Source of the DNA: Pseudomonadota bacterium
GTDB lineage: Bacteria > Desulfobacterota > Desulfobulbia > Desulfobulbales > Desulfocapsaceae
Length of the DNA: 64,000 bases
NCBI GenBank assembly: GCA_018820855.1
Contig: JAHJNL010000010.1
Span: 62,001 to 126,000 of the forward strand
Direction of reading: 5' to 3'
Shown piece by piece: positions 1-8,470 of the stretch. The position numbers and the translations under genes were made by a program. Under the pieces are notes generated by a model that saw only the letters and a list, made by a program, of their open reading frames with translations, did not search any database and was not told the DNA's origin. How positions within the stretch are numbered: position 1 is the stretch's first letter; the number at the start of each line of letters is the position of its first letter.

Positions 1-413
1 GTGGCAAATTCCTGGACATCGAAGAGGGGAGGGGCCCAGCCATCGACTTCCCACAGGCCGTTATACTGACCGGAAAAGGCCTTGAGAATCTGCTCTTCCC
101 CATTCGCTGTACGGCAGAAAAGGACTCCGAACATTTTCCCTCGTGCTTTTCCGTAGAGGCTGTCCGTCTTCAGTTCTTTGCGGAGCAGTGTTGCCTTTGA
201 ATCAAAATCGATACACTTTTCTCCGGCCAGCTGTGTCATCAGTTTTCTTGCCGCCGCCATTGCCGGTTCGCGGGGGAGAACATGGTCGCAACCACAGTGG
301 CTGCAATAGTTGCTCAAGGGGGATGTGGAGAGGGATATATCGCTGTCATACATGTTGCTTATCGGATAACTCATACTCTGTGAGCAGGTTGGGCAGCTGA
401 AAAGAAGGGCCAT
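1..413 (-). CDS. RluA-family pseudouridine synthase, long form (N-terminal part, cut by window edge)
   Basis: This minus-strand frame is open from an ATG at 413 to the window edge and is absent from the ORF track because it has no stop here. The 137 visible residues start MALLFSCPTCSQSM and carry two Cys pairs (CPTC and, about 28 residues on, CSHCGC), like a small zinc ribbon. They then read GKARGKMFGVLFC, LKAFSGQYNG and GWAPPLFD. The GKMFGVL...AFSG...PPLFD block is, from memory, typical of the N-terminal extension of long (about 550 aa) RluA-type RNA pseudouridine synthases, which modify uridines in rRNA or tRNA. The catalytic domain would lie outside the window. The family call rests on this block alone. 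Confidence 0.62.
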   Translation of the reverse strand, partial: MALLFSCPTCSQSMSYPISNMYDSDISLSTSPLSNYCSHCGCDHVLPREPAMAAARKLMTQLAGEKCIDFDSKATLLRKELKTDSLYGKARGKMFGVLFCRTANGEEQILKAFSGQYNGLWEVDGWAPPLFDVQEFA

Positions 414-645
414 TGGTGTTGGGCCTTCTCTTTTATAAGTTCTGCATAGGAGATGGCACAATACTCTTTTTCAAGATATTGCCGAAAGAGGGAAACTCTT
501 CGCACAATATTCATGTTCTCTTGCTATGGACACTTTTCAATGATATGATTCTTTTAGTAAACGTTATCAATAAGGAAAATTCCATACACATCATACCTGC
601 AGGTCTGTTGTTTCTCGGATATGTTACTGTCGGTTAGTTACTACC

Positions 646-3570
646 ATGAATGAAAAATCAAAAGCAATTATTCTGGTCAGCCTTATCGTTATCGCCTTGT
701 CCGTGGCCTTTTTATACCAGGGTTATATCAGTCATAGCAAGGCTATTGATCGGGCCATAGCTGGTCAGGAGGCGGAACTCAACTCCACCATTGGTGCTCT
801 GGAGGAATTTTCCTTTGCTCCTTATGGCACCCGTATCCAGAACCTGCTGGACCTCAATCCCGACATGGTCGAGGCCTTTGCCCGGCGGGACAGGGAACTG
901 CTCTATCAGCTTTCTCTGTCTAAGTATATGGGGCTGCAGAAGGAAAATGAATTTTTTAAGGTCATGCACTACCACCTGCCGAACTCCATCACTTTCCTGC
1001 GTATGCATGCTCCCGATTTTTTTGGTGATGATCTGCGTCATGTCAGGCCCATTGTTGACGATGTGCACATCAATCAGAAACCGAACTCCGGTTTTGAGAT
1101 CGGTAAACATGGTGTTTTCTTTCGGGTGGTGCAGCCGGTTTTTCATGAAAATAAGTACGTCGGTGCGCTTGAATTCGGTATTCATGCCCATCAGATCCTG
1201 CAGAATATCCAGGCAAAAACTAACGTTGAGGCGACTGCCTATTTTCTCGCCAGCAACTGGCAAAAGTTTACAGTCTCCGGTCCTGACAGGAAGACGCTCC
1301 GCCGCTATGGCCAGTACATAGTTCTCAGCCATAACAATCCTATCTATGATCATTTTCCCCGTGATTTCAATCTGGATCGGGATGGTCAACAGGTCACCAT
1401 CAATGACAAGACTTACACTATTCATGCTCACCCCATATTCCGTGACTACCAGGGGAAGGTCATTGGCGGAATCTTGGTATCACAGGATATCAGCTCTTTG
1501 CTGGCCGAGAAGAAGAGTTTTCTCCGGCAAGGACTTGTCTTCTCAGCAGTCCTGCTCATATTGGCTTTTGCTGCCCTCTATTTGACCTTCGGCTCAGTGA
1601 TGGACAGCCTGCTTCATGAAGTCAGGGAAAGAAAGCAAGCCGAGGCCGATCTCGCCTTCGGTCGGCAGCGACTGCAGGCCATCTTCGACTCATCGCCGGC
1701 AGCTATCTTTATTCATGATATGGATGGTAGCATTCTTGACCTGAACCGGACGATGTTGAAGATGTTCGGGGTGGATAAAGAGGAAGGACTTACCCTGTCT
1801 CTTACAGAGGAATATTTTTCCCCGGAAAATCCCTTGGAAATGGCAGCCTATTTCTGGAAGGAGGCCAGTGAAGGGCAGCCGCAGCAGTTCGATTGGATAT
1901 TCCGGCGGCCCCATGATGGTTCCACTTTCATTGGTCAGGTGAATCTGGAAAAGATTGTTTTTGGCGATAAGGAAGTGGTTTGTGCCACGGTACTGGACAT
2001 CACGGCCAGGAAAGAGGCAGAGGAAAATCTGGCCTCGGAGCAGGAGCGGTTGGCTGTCACTCTGCGCTCCATTGCCGATGGTGTTATTGCCACAGATACC
2101 GAAGGAAAAATTGTTTTGCTGAACAAGGTGGCGGAAGAGTTGACCGGTTGGTCCCATGAGGAGGCGAAAGGGAGGCCTTCCACGGAAGTGTTTAATATAA
2201 TAAATGAAAAAACAGGGCAGAAATGTGCAAGTCCGGTTCGACGGGTACTGGACATCGGGAGAATCATAGGTCTGGCCAACCATACCGCACTTATTGCAAA
2301 AGACGGAAGCGTGAGAAGCATTGCCGACAGTGGTGCCCCTATTCGAGACCGGGAAAGTGTGATTGTCGGGGTTGTTCTTGTATTCCGGGATGTTACCCAT
2401 GAGAAAAAAATTGAGGAAGAGCTGCTCAAGATCAGGAAGCTGGAATCTATCGGTGTACTGGCGGGCGGCATTGCCCATGATTTTAACAATATTTTATCTG
2501 CTATTCTTGGTAATATTGAGTTGGCCGCCTATCGAATTGCAGAAGATGACTCCAAGACAATGACCCTGCTCGCTGAGGCACAGAAAGCAAGCAAACGAGC
2601 CGCAAAACTTACCCAGCAGCTGCTTACCTTTTCAAAAGGTGGAGTTCCAGTCAGAGAGGCAACCACCCTGCCTGAACTTATCACTGATTCTGCCGACTTT
2701 GTCCTGCATGGCAGCCAGGTTTTCTGTAAGTACACGTTTCCGGATGACCTCTGGATGGTTGACGTTGATAGCGGACAAATCGGCCAGGTTGTTCAGAATA
2801 TTATCCTGAATGCCAAGCATGCCATGCCGGAAGGCGGGGCCATCGTGATTCGTTGTGCCAATGTGAAAGATGCTGCAAGAGAGGCGCTCCTGAATGTAGA
2901 TAAAGGAGACTATGTTCGTATTACTATTCAGGATACAGGGGTCGGCATCCCTCAGGAAATCAGAGACAAGGTGTTTGATCCCTATTTCACAACAAAACAG
3001 GAAGGCAGCGGGCTGGGGCTTGCAATCTGCCATTCGATTGTCCATAAACATGAAGGATATCTTACTGTTGATTCTGTCTCAGGTAAGGGCACAACTTTTA
3101 CTATATATCTGCCTGCTGTATTTTCCCCGGACAGGCATACGGAGGAGAAACATGGAGTTGTTCCTTCAGTAAAGGCAGCTCGGATAATGGTCATGGATGA
3201 TGATGAAATGGTGCGGACGGTGGCAGCTGCGCAACTTACAATCCTTGGTCATGAACCTGTGCTGGTAACAGATGGTGAACAGGCAATCAACAGGTATCAG
3301 AAATCACAGGATCGCGGCACACCAATTGATCTTGTGATTATGGATTTAACTATTCCCGGCGGTATGGGCGGGCAGGAGGCGGCACAGAAACTCCACCAGC
3401 TTGATCCGAAAGCAATAATCATTGTTGCAAGCGGCTACTCAAATGATCGGGTAATGGCCAATTACCGTGAGTATGGATTTTATTCAGCAGTTGCAAAACC
3501 GTTTGATCTGACCGAATTATCTCGAGCTATTGAATCTGCTTTGAAGACGAACAGAGAAGAAGAGGCCTGA
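646..3570 (+). CDS. Hybrid sensor histidine kinase (Cache-like sensor, two PAS, HisKA, HATPase, receiver)
   Basis: Membrane sensor kinase of 974 aa. A first membrane segment (about 7-25) and a second (about 297-320) bracket a periplasmic domain of roughly 270 residues that resembles a double Cache sensor. Two PAS domains follow (about 343-460 and 468-590). The phosphoacceptor box reads LAGGIAHDFNNILSA near 605. The ATPase domain shows NIILNAKHAMPEGG (about 718), DTGVGIP (763) and GSGLGLAIC (787). A C-terminal receiver has acidic DDDE near 848, the acceptor Asp in IMDLTIPGG near 898 and Lys in VAKPFD near 949. The HDFNN variant is usual in hybrid kinases of Deltaproteobacteria. No partner regulator lies next to it, so the target is unknown. 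The gene converges on the hydrolase downstream with 6 bp between stops. Confidence 0.93.
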   Translation: MNEKSKAIILVSLIVIALSVAFLYQGYISHSKAIDRAIAGQEAELNSTIGALEEFSFAPYGTRIQNLLDLNPDMVEAFARRDRELLYQLSLSKYMGLQKENEFFKVMHYHLPNSITFLRMHAPDFFGDDLRHVRPIVDDVHINQKPNSGFEIGKHGVFFRVVQPVFHENKYVGALEFGIHAHQILQNIQAKTNVEATAYFLASNWQKFTVSGPDRKTLRRYGQYIVLSHNNPIYDHFPRDFNLDRDGQQVTINDKTYTIHAHPIFRDYQGKVIGGILVSQDISSLLAEKKSFLRQGLVFSAVLLILAFAALYLTFGSVMDSLLHEVRERKQAEADLAFGRQRLQAIFDSSPAAIFIHDMDGSILDLNRTMLKMFGVDKEEGLTLSLTEEYFSPENPLEMAAYFWKEASEGQPQQFDWIFRRPHDGSTFIGQVNLEKIVFGDKEVVCATVLDITARKEAEENLASEQERLAVTLRSIADGVIATDTEGKIVLLNKVAEELTGWSHEEAKGRPSTEVFNIINEKTGQKCASPVRRVLDIGRIIGLANHTALIAKDGSVRSIADSGAPIRDRESVIVGVVLVFRDVTHEKKIEEELLKIRKLESIGVLAGGIAHDFNNILSAILGNIELAAYRIAEDDSKTMTLLAEAQKASKRAAKLTQQLLTFSKGGVPVREATTLPELITDSADFVLHGSQVFCKYTFPDDLWMVDVDSGQIGQVVQNIILNAKHAMPEGGAIVIRCANVKDAAREALLNVDKGDYVRITIQDTGVGIPQEIRDKVFDPYFTTKQEGSGLGLAICHSIVHKHEGYLTVDSVSGKGTTFTIYLPAVFSPDRHTEEKHGVVPSVKAARIMVMDDDEMVRTVAAAQLTILGHEPVLVTDGEQAINRYQKSQDRGTPIDLVIMDLTIPGGMGGQEAAQKLHQLDPKAIIIVASGYSNDRVMANYREYGFYSAVAKPFDLTELSRAIESALKTNREEEA

Positions 3571-3576
3571 AAGCCT

Positions 3577-4428
3577 TTACGCAATCTGTATTCTGGTACC
3601 CACCGGAGCAAAACGAAATCTGGAACCGAAGATCTGTGCCAGGCGAGCTCCCCGCTCAAGGCCGGTGCAGTGACTGGCTGCAAGACAGCCGATATCAAAG
3701 GTATGCAGGGCTTCCACAGTGGCCTCAAATTGCTCATCGCTGGCAAAGCCCAGGTGAGTGCCTCCGATAACCGTGTGTATAGGACGATCCGGCAACTGTT
3801 GTCGAACGTGGTTGATGGTGTTGATGAGCCCGGCGTGGGCGCAGCCAAGGATGAGGACCAATCCCTTGGTGCTGTCGATAATCAGGGTTTGGTCGTCTGT
3901 AAGCGGATCCTGCAGGAGTCTTCCTGCATTATCTTCCCGTATTAGCCGGGGATCCCGTTTTTCAAATTTATTGCAGTGGGGAATCTCCCCGCTTAAATAA
4001 ATACCCTCTCCGATAGCAACAAAATCTCTGTTGAAACAGAAGTGCGCTCCAAGGGATTCGAGATAGCTCTGCGTATGCCGGATGCCGATCTCCCTGATGG
4101 TGCCCTTATATCTGTGACAGCGTCTGCCAAAGCCCTCCGCATGAATATGGACATCTGTCTTGCCGGTCCTCCGCTGCAGGACCAGGGGCAGGCCTGAGCA
4201 ATGGTCATAATGGCCATGACTGAGAATGATCTTGTCCACCTTGTGCAGATCAAAATCAAGGATGTCGCAGTTGTTGATGATCCCGAGGCCCTGTCCGGTA
4301 TCAAAAAGGATGCGTTTTGCTGAGGTCTTTAAGCCCACCGCCCATCCATGCTCTCCAATCAGCCCGTTAGGACCGGCGACACTGTTTTCACAGAGCACTG
4401 TGATTTCAATATGTTTTTGTCGTAACAA
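3577..4428 (-). CDS. MBL-fold metallo-hydrolase
   Basis: Protein of 283 aa with the metallo-beta-lactamase fold. LSHGHYDHCSGLPLV matches the metal-binding H-x-H-x-D-H motif, and further metal-site candidates are LGCAHAGLINT and GGTHLGF. The N-terminal part (ITVLCENSV...GLIGEHGWAV, ILFDTGQG) resembles the subfamily annotated as 7,8-dihydropterin-6-yl-methyl-4-aminobenzene 5'-phosphate synthase-like hydrolases in bacteria and archaea. The subfamily name does not establish the substrate here. There is no signal peptide, so it is probably cytosolic. It is transcribed away from the PilZ gene and converges on the hybrid kinase. Confidence 0.88.
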   Translation of the reverse strand: MLRQKHIEITVLCENSVAGPNGLIGEHGWAVGLKTSAKRILFDTGQGLGIINNCDILDFDLHKVDKIILSHGHYDHCSGLPLVLQRRTGKTDVHIHAEGFGRRCHRYKGTIREIGIRHTQSYLESLGAHFCFNRDFVAIGEGIYLSGEIPHCNKFEKRDPRLIREDNAGRLLQDPLTDDQTLIIDSTKGLVLILGCAHAGLINTINHVRQQLPDRPIHTVIGGTHLGFASDEQFEATVEALHTFDIGCLAASHCTGLERGARLAQIFGSRFRFAPVGTRIQIA

Positions 4429-4786
4429 AAAGTTCCTCCCGAGTAAGGCAATTTTTGAGGCAGCCGTTAATGTGACCTTACTCTACTCTTCCTGAAATAT
4501 TTTTCTATCCTTTGTTGCGATACCGGAGTCTGGATTCTCCTTCTTATTGATTGGGGGGAACTCCCAGACGCTTATTCTCTAAGAGACTTTTTTCATCTGC
4601 AGTATTTCCTGTATCAGAATTTTCTTATCCTGACTGGTTCATAGGCACCAGTCATTGGTGGTGCATATGAACCAGCACCAGCTTTCTTCGCTCAGGACAA
4701 CACTCTGTTTTTCCATGAGCGTATTGATCTCATTGATATCATAATAAATTAAAGAATTGGTACAGCCTTTGCTGTCTCTTTTTATT
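4429..4786. other. Divergent intergenic region without a gene
   Basis: This 358-bp stretch separates the start of the MBL hydrolase (minus) from the start of the PilZ gene (plus). Its A/T-rich parts may hold promoters for both, but no consensus pair could be fixed by eye. The only clear structure is the inverted repeat listed at 4634-4675. The minus ORF 4639-4848 in the track overlaps that hairpin and the PilZ start and is judged spurious. Confidence 0.5.
4634..4675. repeat. Inverted repeat upstream of the PilZ gene
   Basis: CTGGTTCATA (4634-4643) pairs with TATGAACCAG (4666-4675). Past one G/A mismatch, GCACCA pairs with TGGTGC (4659-4664), leaving an 8-nt loop. There is no T-run on either strand, so it is not an ordinary terminator. 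It lies between two divergent starts and could be an operator or a leader structure of the PilZ mRNA. Confidence 0.5.
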
Positions 4787-5101
4787 ATGGCCTTTGCAGA
4801 GCAGGACAAGAGAGCGCAGCAGAGACGGGTATTGCGGGTTCCTATCATCTGTTATCCCCATGAGAACCGGTATGATCCGCAGGCGTGGATTTTTGGGGAG
4901 ACCGTGGATGTGGGTATGGACGGTTTGCGTATTCGTTTCAGAGGCACATGCTTGCTGCAACCGGATGCTGAACTTGATCTGCTTATTCTGGAACCTGACC
5001 GGCAAGGGATTGAAGAAACGGATGTCCCTGCCTGCATTCGGGCGCAGGTTTCCTGGCTGGAGAAGGAGAAACAACTTTTTGGCGTGAAGTATCTGGAATG
5101 A
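4787..5101 (+). CDS. PilZ domain protein
   Basis: Small protein (104 aa from the ATG at 4787; the track start at 4757 is a TTG). It has the two PilZ signatures: an arginine motif RRVLRVP near the N-terminus and TVDVGMDGLRIR, a weakened form of the D/N-x-S-x-x-G motif with Gly in place of Ser. PilZ domains bind cyclic di-GMP. The altered second motif leaves binding here uncertain. The end (VSWLEKEKQLFGVKYLE) is the usual last strand of the barrel. A GGDEF protein (41.4 kb) and an HD-GYP protein (51.5 kb) in the window show that the nucleotide is likely used by this organism. No clear ribosome-binding site was seen, so the start is tentative. Confidence 0.78.
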   Translation: MAFAEQDKRAQQRRVLRVPIICYPHENRYDPQAWIFGETVDVGMDGLRIRFRGTCLLQPDAELDLLILEPDRQGIEETDVPACIRAQVSWLEKEKQLFGVKYLE

Positions 5102-5197
5102 CAAAAGATGCTTCTTTACCGTCCGTCTTTGTTAAGTTAGGCAGTGTTACAATTTGTGTGTAGGGGGATCGAACCCATATCTTTGGAGGAAATTATT

Positions 5198-8170
5198 ATG
5201 ATTGACCAGCGAGGCTATGCTTTCCAGGAACATCCGGTGCGCAGGTATCTTTTTTTCGCACTCGTAGCTTTTTTATTTGCAGTACTGACGCCGCCGCGCA
5301 TTGCTCAGGCGATGATACCGGAGGCGAAGGGTGAGTTGTTGCAGTTTACCACTGCTGGCCATGTGTTGGGATTTGAGCGTAATGGGGTTTATGTTGCCAG
5401 TGCCAATCATATGTTGAAAGTTGAATTTGCCGGAGCGCAGGGAGTTGAGCCGGAAGCGGCCGATTCCGTGGCGAATGATGATAGCCGGGTTCAGTCCTTA
5501 GGGATGGTGTCTTATAAGGAGCTGTGGCCTGGTGTTGATCTGGTCTATGAAGCAGCAGCCGGTGGTATTGTTGAGAGTACCTGGCATATAGCTGCAGGTG
5601 CTGATCCCGAGCAGATTCGTTTGCGCTACAATGCCCCGCTGGCTATTGAGGCCAGTGGTGATCTGAAGATCAGTTATGAGACCGGCTGGATGAGTGAATC
5701 AAAGCCCATTGCCTGGCAGCAGATTGATGGCCGTCGTGTTCCGGTGCAGGTGGCGTTCAGAGTTGTAGACCCGGCAGGTAACGAGCCGACTGTCACCTTT
5801 GAGCTTGGAGAATACAGTCTCGCTCATCCGCTCCTGATTGATCCTGTTCTGGGGTGGAACACCTTTCTGGGAGCATCGGATTATGATTTTGCCAATGGTA
5901 TTACTGTAGACGACAGCGGCAATGTGTATGTCGTGGGTGAGAGTGATGACTGGGGCACGTCTCCGGTGAATGCTCACTCGGGTGGTGATCAGCGTGATGT
6001 CTTTGTAGCCATGTTGAATACGTTTGGTGTATTGCAATGGCATACATTCATGGGGTCGTCCCAAGAGGATGAGAGCCCAAAGGGCATTGCCCTGGACAGC
6101 AACGAAAACGTTTATGTGCTTGGCACAAGTACCTATTCTTGGGGAACACCGGTGAATGCTCATTCGGGAGGCTACGATGCCTTTGTTGCCAAGTTAGATG
6201 ACAGTGGTGTGATGCAGTGGAACACGTTCATGGGCAGCGCAACAGGTTCTGATTATGGCTACGGTATCGCAGTGGACAGCAACCGCAATGTTTATGTGAC
6301 GGGAACCAGCCCTGTCACTTGGGGCACACCGGCCAATGCACATGCCGGTGGCGACAAATCCGATGCCTTTGTCGCCAAGTTAAATGACAGTGGTGTACGG
6401 CAGTGGAATACCTTCATGGGGGGCGCAGCAGCAGATGATAGCGGTATGGCCGTTGCGATGGATAGAAGTAATAATGTGTATGTGACGGGGTATAGCCGTG
6501 CCACCTGGGGAACACCGGTGGATGAATATACGGGGGTCTGGGAAGATGTTTTTGTCGCCAAATTGCTGGGTGCCGATGCAACCCTTGTCTGGAATACCTT
6601 CATGGGTTCTTCAGATTCTGATATGGGCAAGGCTATCACCGTGGATAATAACGGGAATATTTATGTGGTCGGTGAAAGCTCGGATACCTGGGGGACGCCG
6701 CTGAATGCTCACTCAGGTGGACCTCGTGACGCATTTGCCGCTAAGGTAAATTCAAGCGGTGTGTTGCAGTGGCATACCTTTATGGGCTCGGCAGATTACA
6801 ATGAAGGCAATGGCGTCGCAGTGGACTGTATGGATACCATTTACGTGACAGGTTCAAGTAAGGGTACCTGGGGCTCGCCGTGGAACGCCCACGCAGGAGA
6901 TCAGGAAGATGCCTTCGTTGCCAAGATAGACACCAATGGTGCCTTGCTCTGGAATACGTTTATGGGGGCGGGGACTGACTATGGCCGCGCTATTGCGGTG
7001 GACAGTGGAAATGTCTATGTGGCTGGGAGCAGTAATGCTACCTGGGGGACACCTATTGATCCGCATACGGGAGGGTTTGACGCCCTTGTTTTTAAAATTA
7101 CAGCGAATCCGCCGGAAGAAGCTACGGACTGGGCTGTTACCCAGATATCTGACAGCACGAATGGAGGTCGTGAGCCTGTTTTAAGTGACACGCATGTGGC
7201 CTGGACCAGTTGGGTCGATACGAACAGTGAAGTGTTTACCTATGACGGCCATAGTGTCACTCGCCTTACCAACAGCAGTGCAAGTGAACAGAATCTCTTT
7301 GCAAGTGATAAATATATCGCCTGGAACTGGAGAGATTCCGACGCTGGTGATGATATCTTTCTTTATGATGGGAGTACCGTGTCACAGCTTACTGATACAG
7401 GTGGCAATAACTACAGGCCGAAGATTGATGGCGAGCGTATGGTGTGGGAAGTTTCCGGTGGTATTGTCTTGTATGATATTTTAGCAGATACCACCAAGTC
7501 ATTGAGCGGCATGGATCCGTGGATATACGGCAACTGGGTTTCATTAACCTTGAGAGAATTGGGTCTGGATTATGCCTATGTTTATGATATCTCCACGCAG
7601 GCTTATCAAAAGTTGACCCTTGGCAGAGGCACAAGAGTTACTGACGATTATGTTACCTATCTCTTTTATGATGGCAACAGTAATCAGGTGATGCTCAATA
7701 AACGGGCCACGGATGCAACCAGTCAGCTGACGGAGAGTGGTACAAGTCAAATGACTGTCAGCCTGGATGGCAACCATATGGTATGGGCATGTGATTCCGG
7801 AGATAACCGTACGCTCAATGATTATCTTCTTTTTCATGATATAGCTGCCGGGACGACCAAGGTCATTGCCACCAATGTAGGTATGTATGATATCGCCTCA
7901 ATGGACGGCAATCTCATTGTCTATTCCGGCTATGACGGGAACGACTGGGAAATCTTTATCTACGAAATTGACAGCGGTGTAACAAAACAGCTGACCAATA
8001 ACGACTATTCCGACAAAGAGCCCCGAGTACGTGGGCAGAGGATTGTCTGGAGTCAGACAGATGATAATGAAGACATGGTGGTTATGCTCGCCGCTCCTCC
8101 GTCTTCTTCGGCGTCACCGTGGATACTCTTTATGCCGGCAATTCTCACTAGTGCGTTGGTTGGCAAATAG
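5198..8170 (+). CDS. Secreted SBBP-repeat beta-propeller protein
   Basis: The ATG at 5198 is preceded by GGAGGAAATT at good spacing, so the track start (5144) is too early; the product is 990 aa. A signal peptide (RRYLFFALVAFLFAVLTPPRIAQA) points to export. After an N-terminal domain of about 190 residues there are seven repeats of about 55-60 residues, each with a WNTFMG core, a VDSNGNVYV core and an S-x-x-TWG end. This is the SBBP (seven-bladed beta propeller) repeat. From about residue 648 a second region of WD40/TolB-like blades follows, with VTRLTN, SQLTD and KQLTN motifs. The protein ends in a hydrophobic stretch (PWILFMPAILTSALV) that may be a membrane or sorting tail. Such proteins are usually extracellular with unknown ligands. 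It stands alone and is followed by its own terminator. Confidence 0.88.
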   Translation: MIDQRGYAFQEHPVRRYLFFALVAFLFAVLTPPRIAQAMIPEAKGELLQFTTAGHVLGFERNGVYVASANHMLKVEFAGAQGVEPEAADSVANDDSRVQSLGMVSYKELWPGVDLVYEAAAGGIVESTWHIAAGADPEQIRLRYNAPLAIEASGDLKISYETGWMSESKPIAWQQIDGRRVPVQVAFRVVDPAGNEPTVTFELGEYSLAHPLLIDPVLGWNTFLGASDYDFANGITVDDSGNVYVVGESDDWGTSPVNAHSGGDQRDVFVAMLNTFGVLQWHTFMGSSQEDESPKGIALDSNENVYVLGTSTYSWGTPVNAHSGGYDAFVAKLDDSGVMQWNTFMGSATGSDYGYGIAVDSNRNVYVTGTSPVTWGTPANAHAGGDKSDAFVAKLNDSGVRQWNTFMGGAAADDSGMAVAMDRSNNVYVTGYSRATWGTPVDEYTGVWEDVFVAKLLGADATLVWNTFMGSSDSDMGKAITVDNNGNIYVVGESSDTWGTPLNAHSGGPRDAFAAKVNSSGVLQWHTFMGSADYNEGNGVAVDCMDTIYVTGSSKGTWGSPWNAHAGDQEDAFVAKIDTNGALLWNTFMGAGTDYGRAIAVDSGNVYVAGSSNATWGTPIDPHTGGFDALVFKITANPPEEATDWAVTQISDSTNGGREPVLSDTHVAWTSWVDTNSEVFTYDGHSVTRLTNSSASEQNLFASDKYIAWNWRDSDAGDDIFLYDGSTVSQLTDTGGNNYRPKIDGERMVWEVSGGIVLYDILADTTKSLSGMDPWIYGNWVSLTLRELGLDYAYVYDISTQAYQKLTLGRGTRVTDDYVTYLFYDGNSNQVMLNKRATDATSQLTESGTSQMTVSLDGNHMVWACDSGDNRTLNDYLLFHDIAAGTTKVIATNVGMYDIASMDGNLIVYSGYDGNDWEIFIYEIDSGVTKQLTNNDYSDKEPRVRGQRIVWSQTDDNEDMVVMLAAPPSSSASPWILFMPAILTSALVGK

Positions 8171-8186
8171 CATCCATCTAAAAAAA

Positions 8187-8240
8187 CGATACGATGTGCG
8201 GCCGGACAAGGTTGCACATCGTATCGGTTGCACCTTTTTT
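8187..8240 (+). terminator. Rho-independent terminator of the SBBP gene
   Basis: A perfect 13-bp stem, CGATACGATGTGC (8187-8199) with GCACATCGTATCG (8214-8226), has a 14-nt loop. An A-run precedes it and six T follow at 8235-8240 after a short spacer. It lies 17 bp after the SBBP stop. Confidence 0.72.
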
Positions 8241-8245
8241 CCTGA

Positions 8246-8470
8246 AAGACTGGCGCGCTTGCCGGTATTGAAGATTGTAAAACAGATTGCAGTGCGGATT
8301 TTCTGCATGATACAGATGTAACCCTGACAGCGCTTGCAGATGTAAAGAGTGAGTTCAAAGAGTGGTCCGGCGACGGTTGTACCGGCATTAATCCTTGGAC
8401 TGTAACAATGGCTCAGGCTCGTGAGATCACTGCTACGTTCAGCAGGGTTTTTTATACTATCTTTTACTGA
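8246..8470 (+). pseudogene. Orphan InlB-type B-repeat domain remnant
   Basis: The frame is open for 74 codons after a TGA at 8243-8245 and has no start codon or ribosome-binding site. It reads GIEDCKTDCSADF, then DTDVTLTALAD, then EWSGDGCTG, then WTVTMAQAREITATF. This is the recognisable core of the divergent InlB B-repeat found in secreted Desulfobacterota proteins (G-I-x-C-x-x-D-C, TLTA, WSGDC, VTM...VTATF). It appears to be a leftover C-terminal domain of a longer surface protein, possibly an older version of the SBBP gene. It overlaps the end of the convergent response regulator by 14 bp. Confidence 0.62.

Noticed and set aside
413-637. ORF of 74 aa between the RluA-type gene and the hybrid kinase
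   Set aside because: No ribosome-binding site, composition unlike coding DNA in the window, and it fills the promoter region of two divergent genes.
712-1431. Minus-strand ORF of 239 aa
   Set aside because: Lies wholly inside the hybrid kinase gene, whose domains are clear; it is an antisense shadow.
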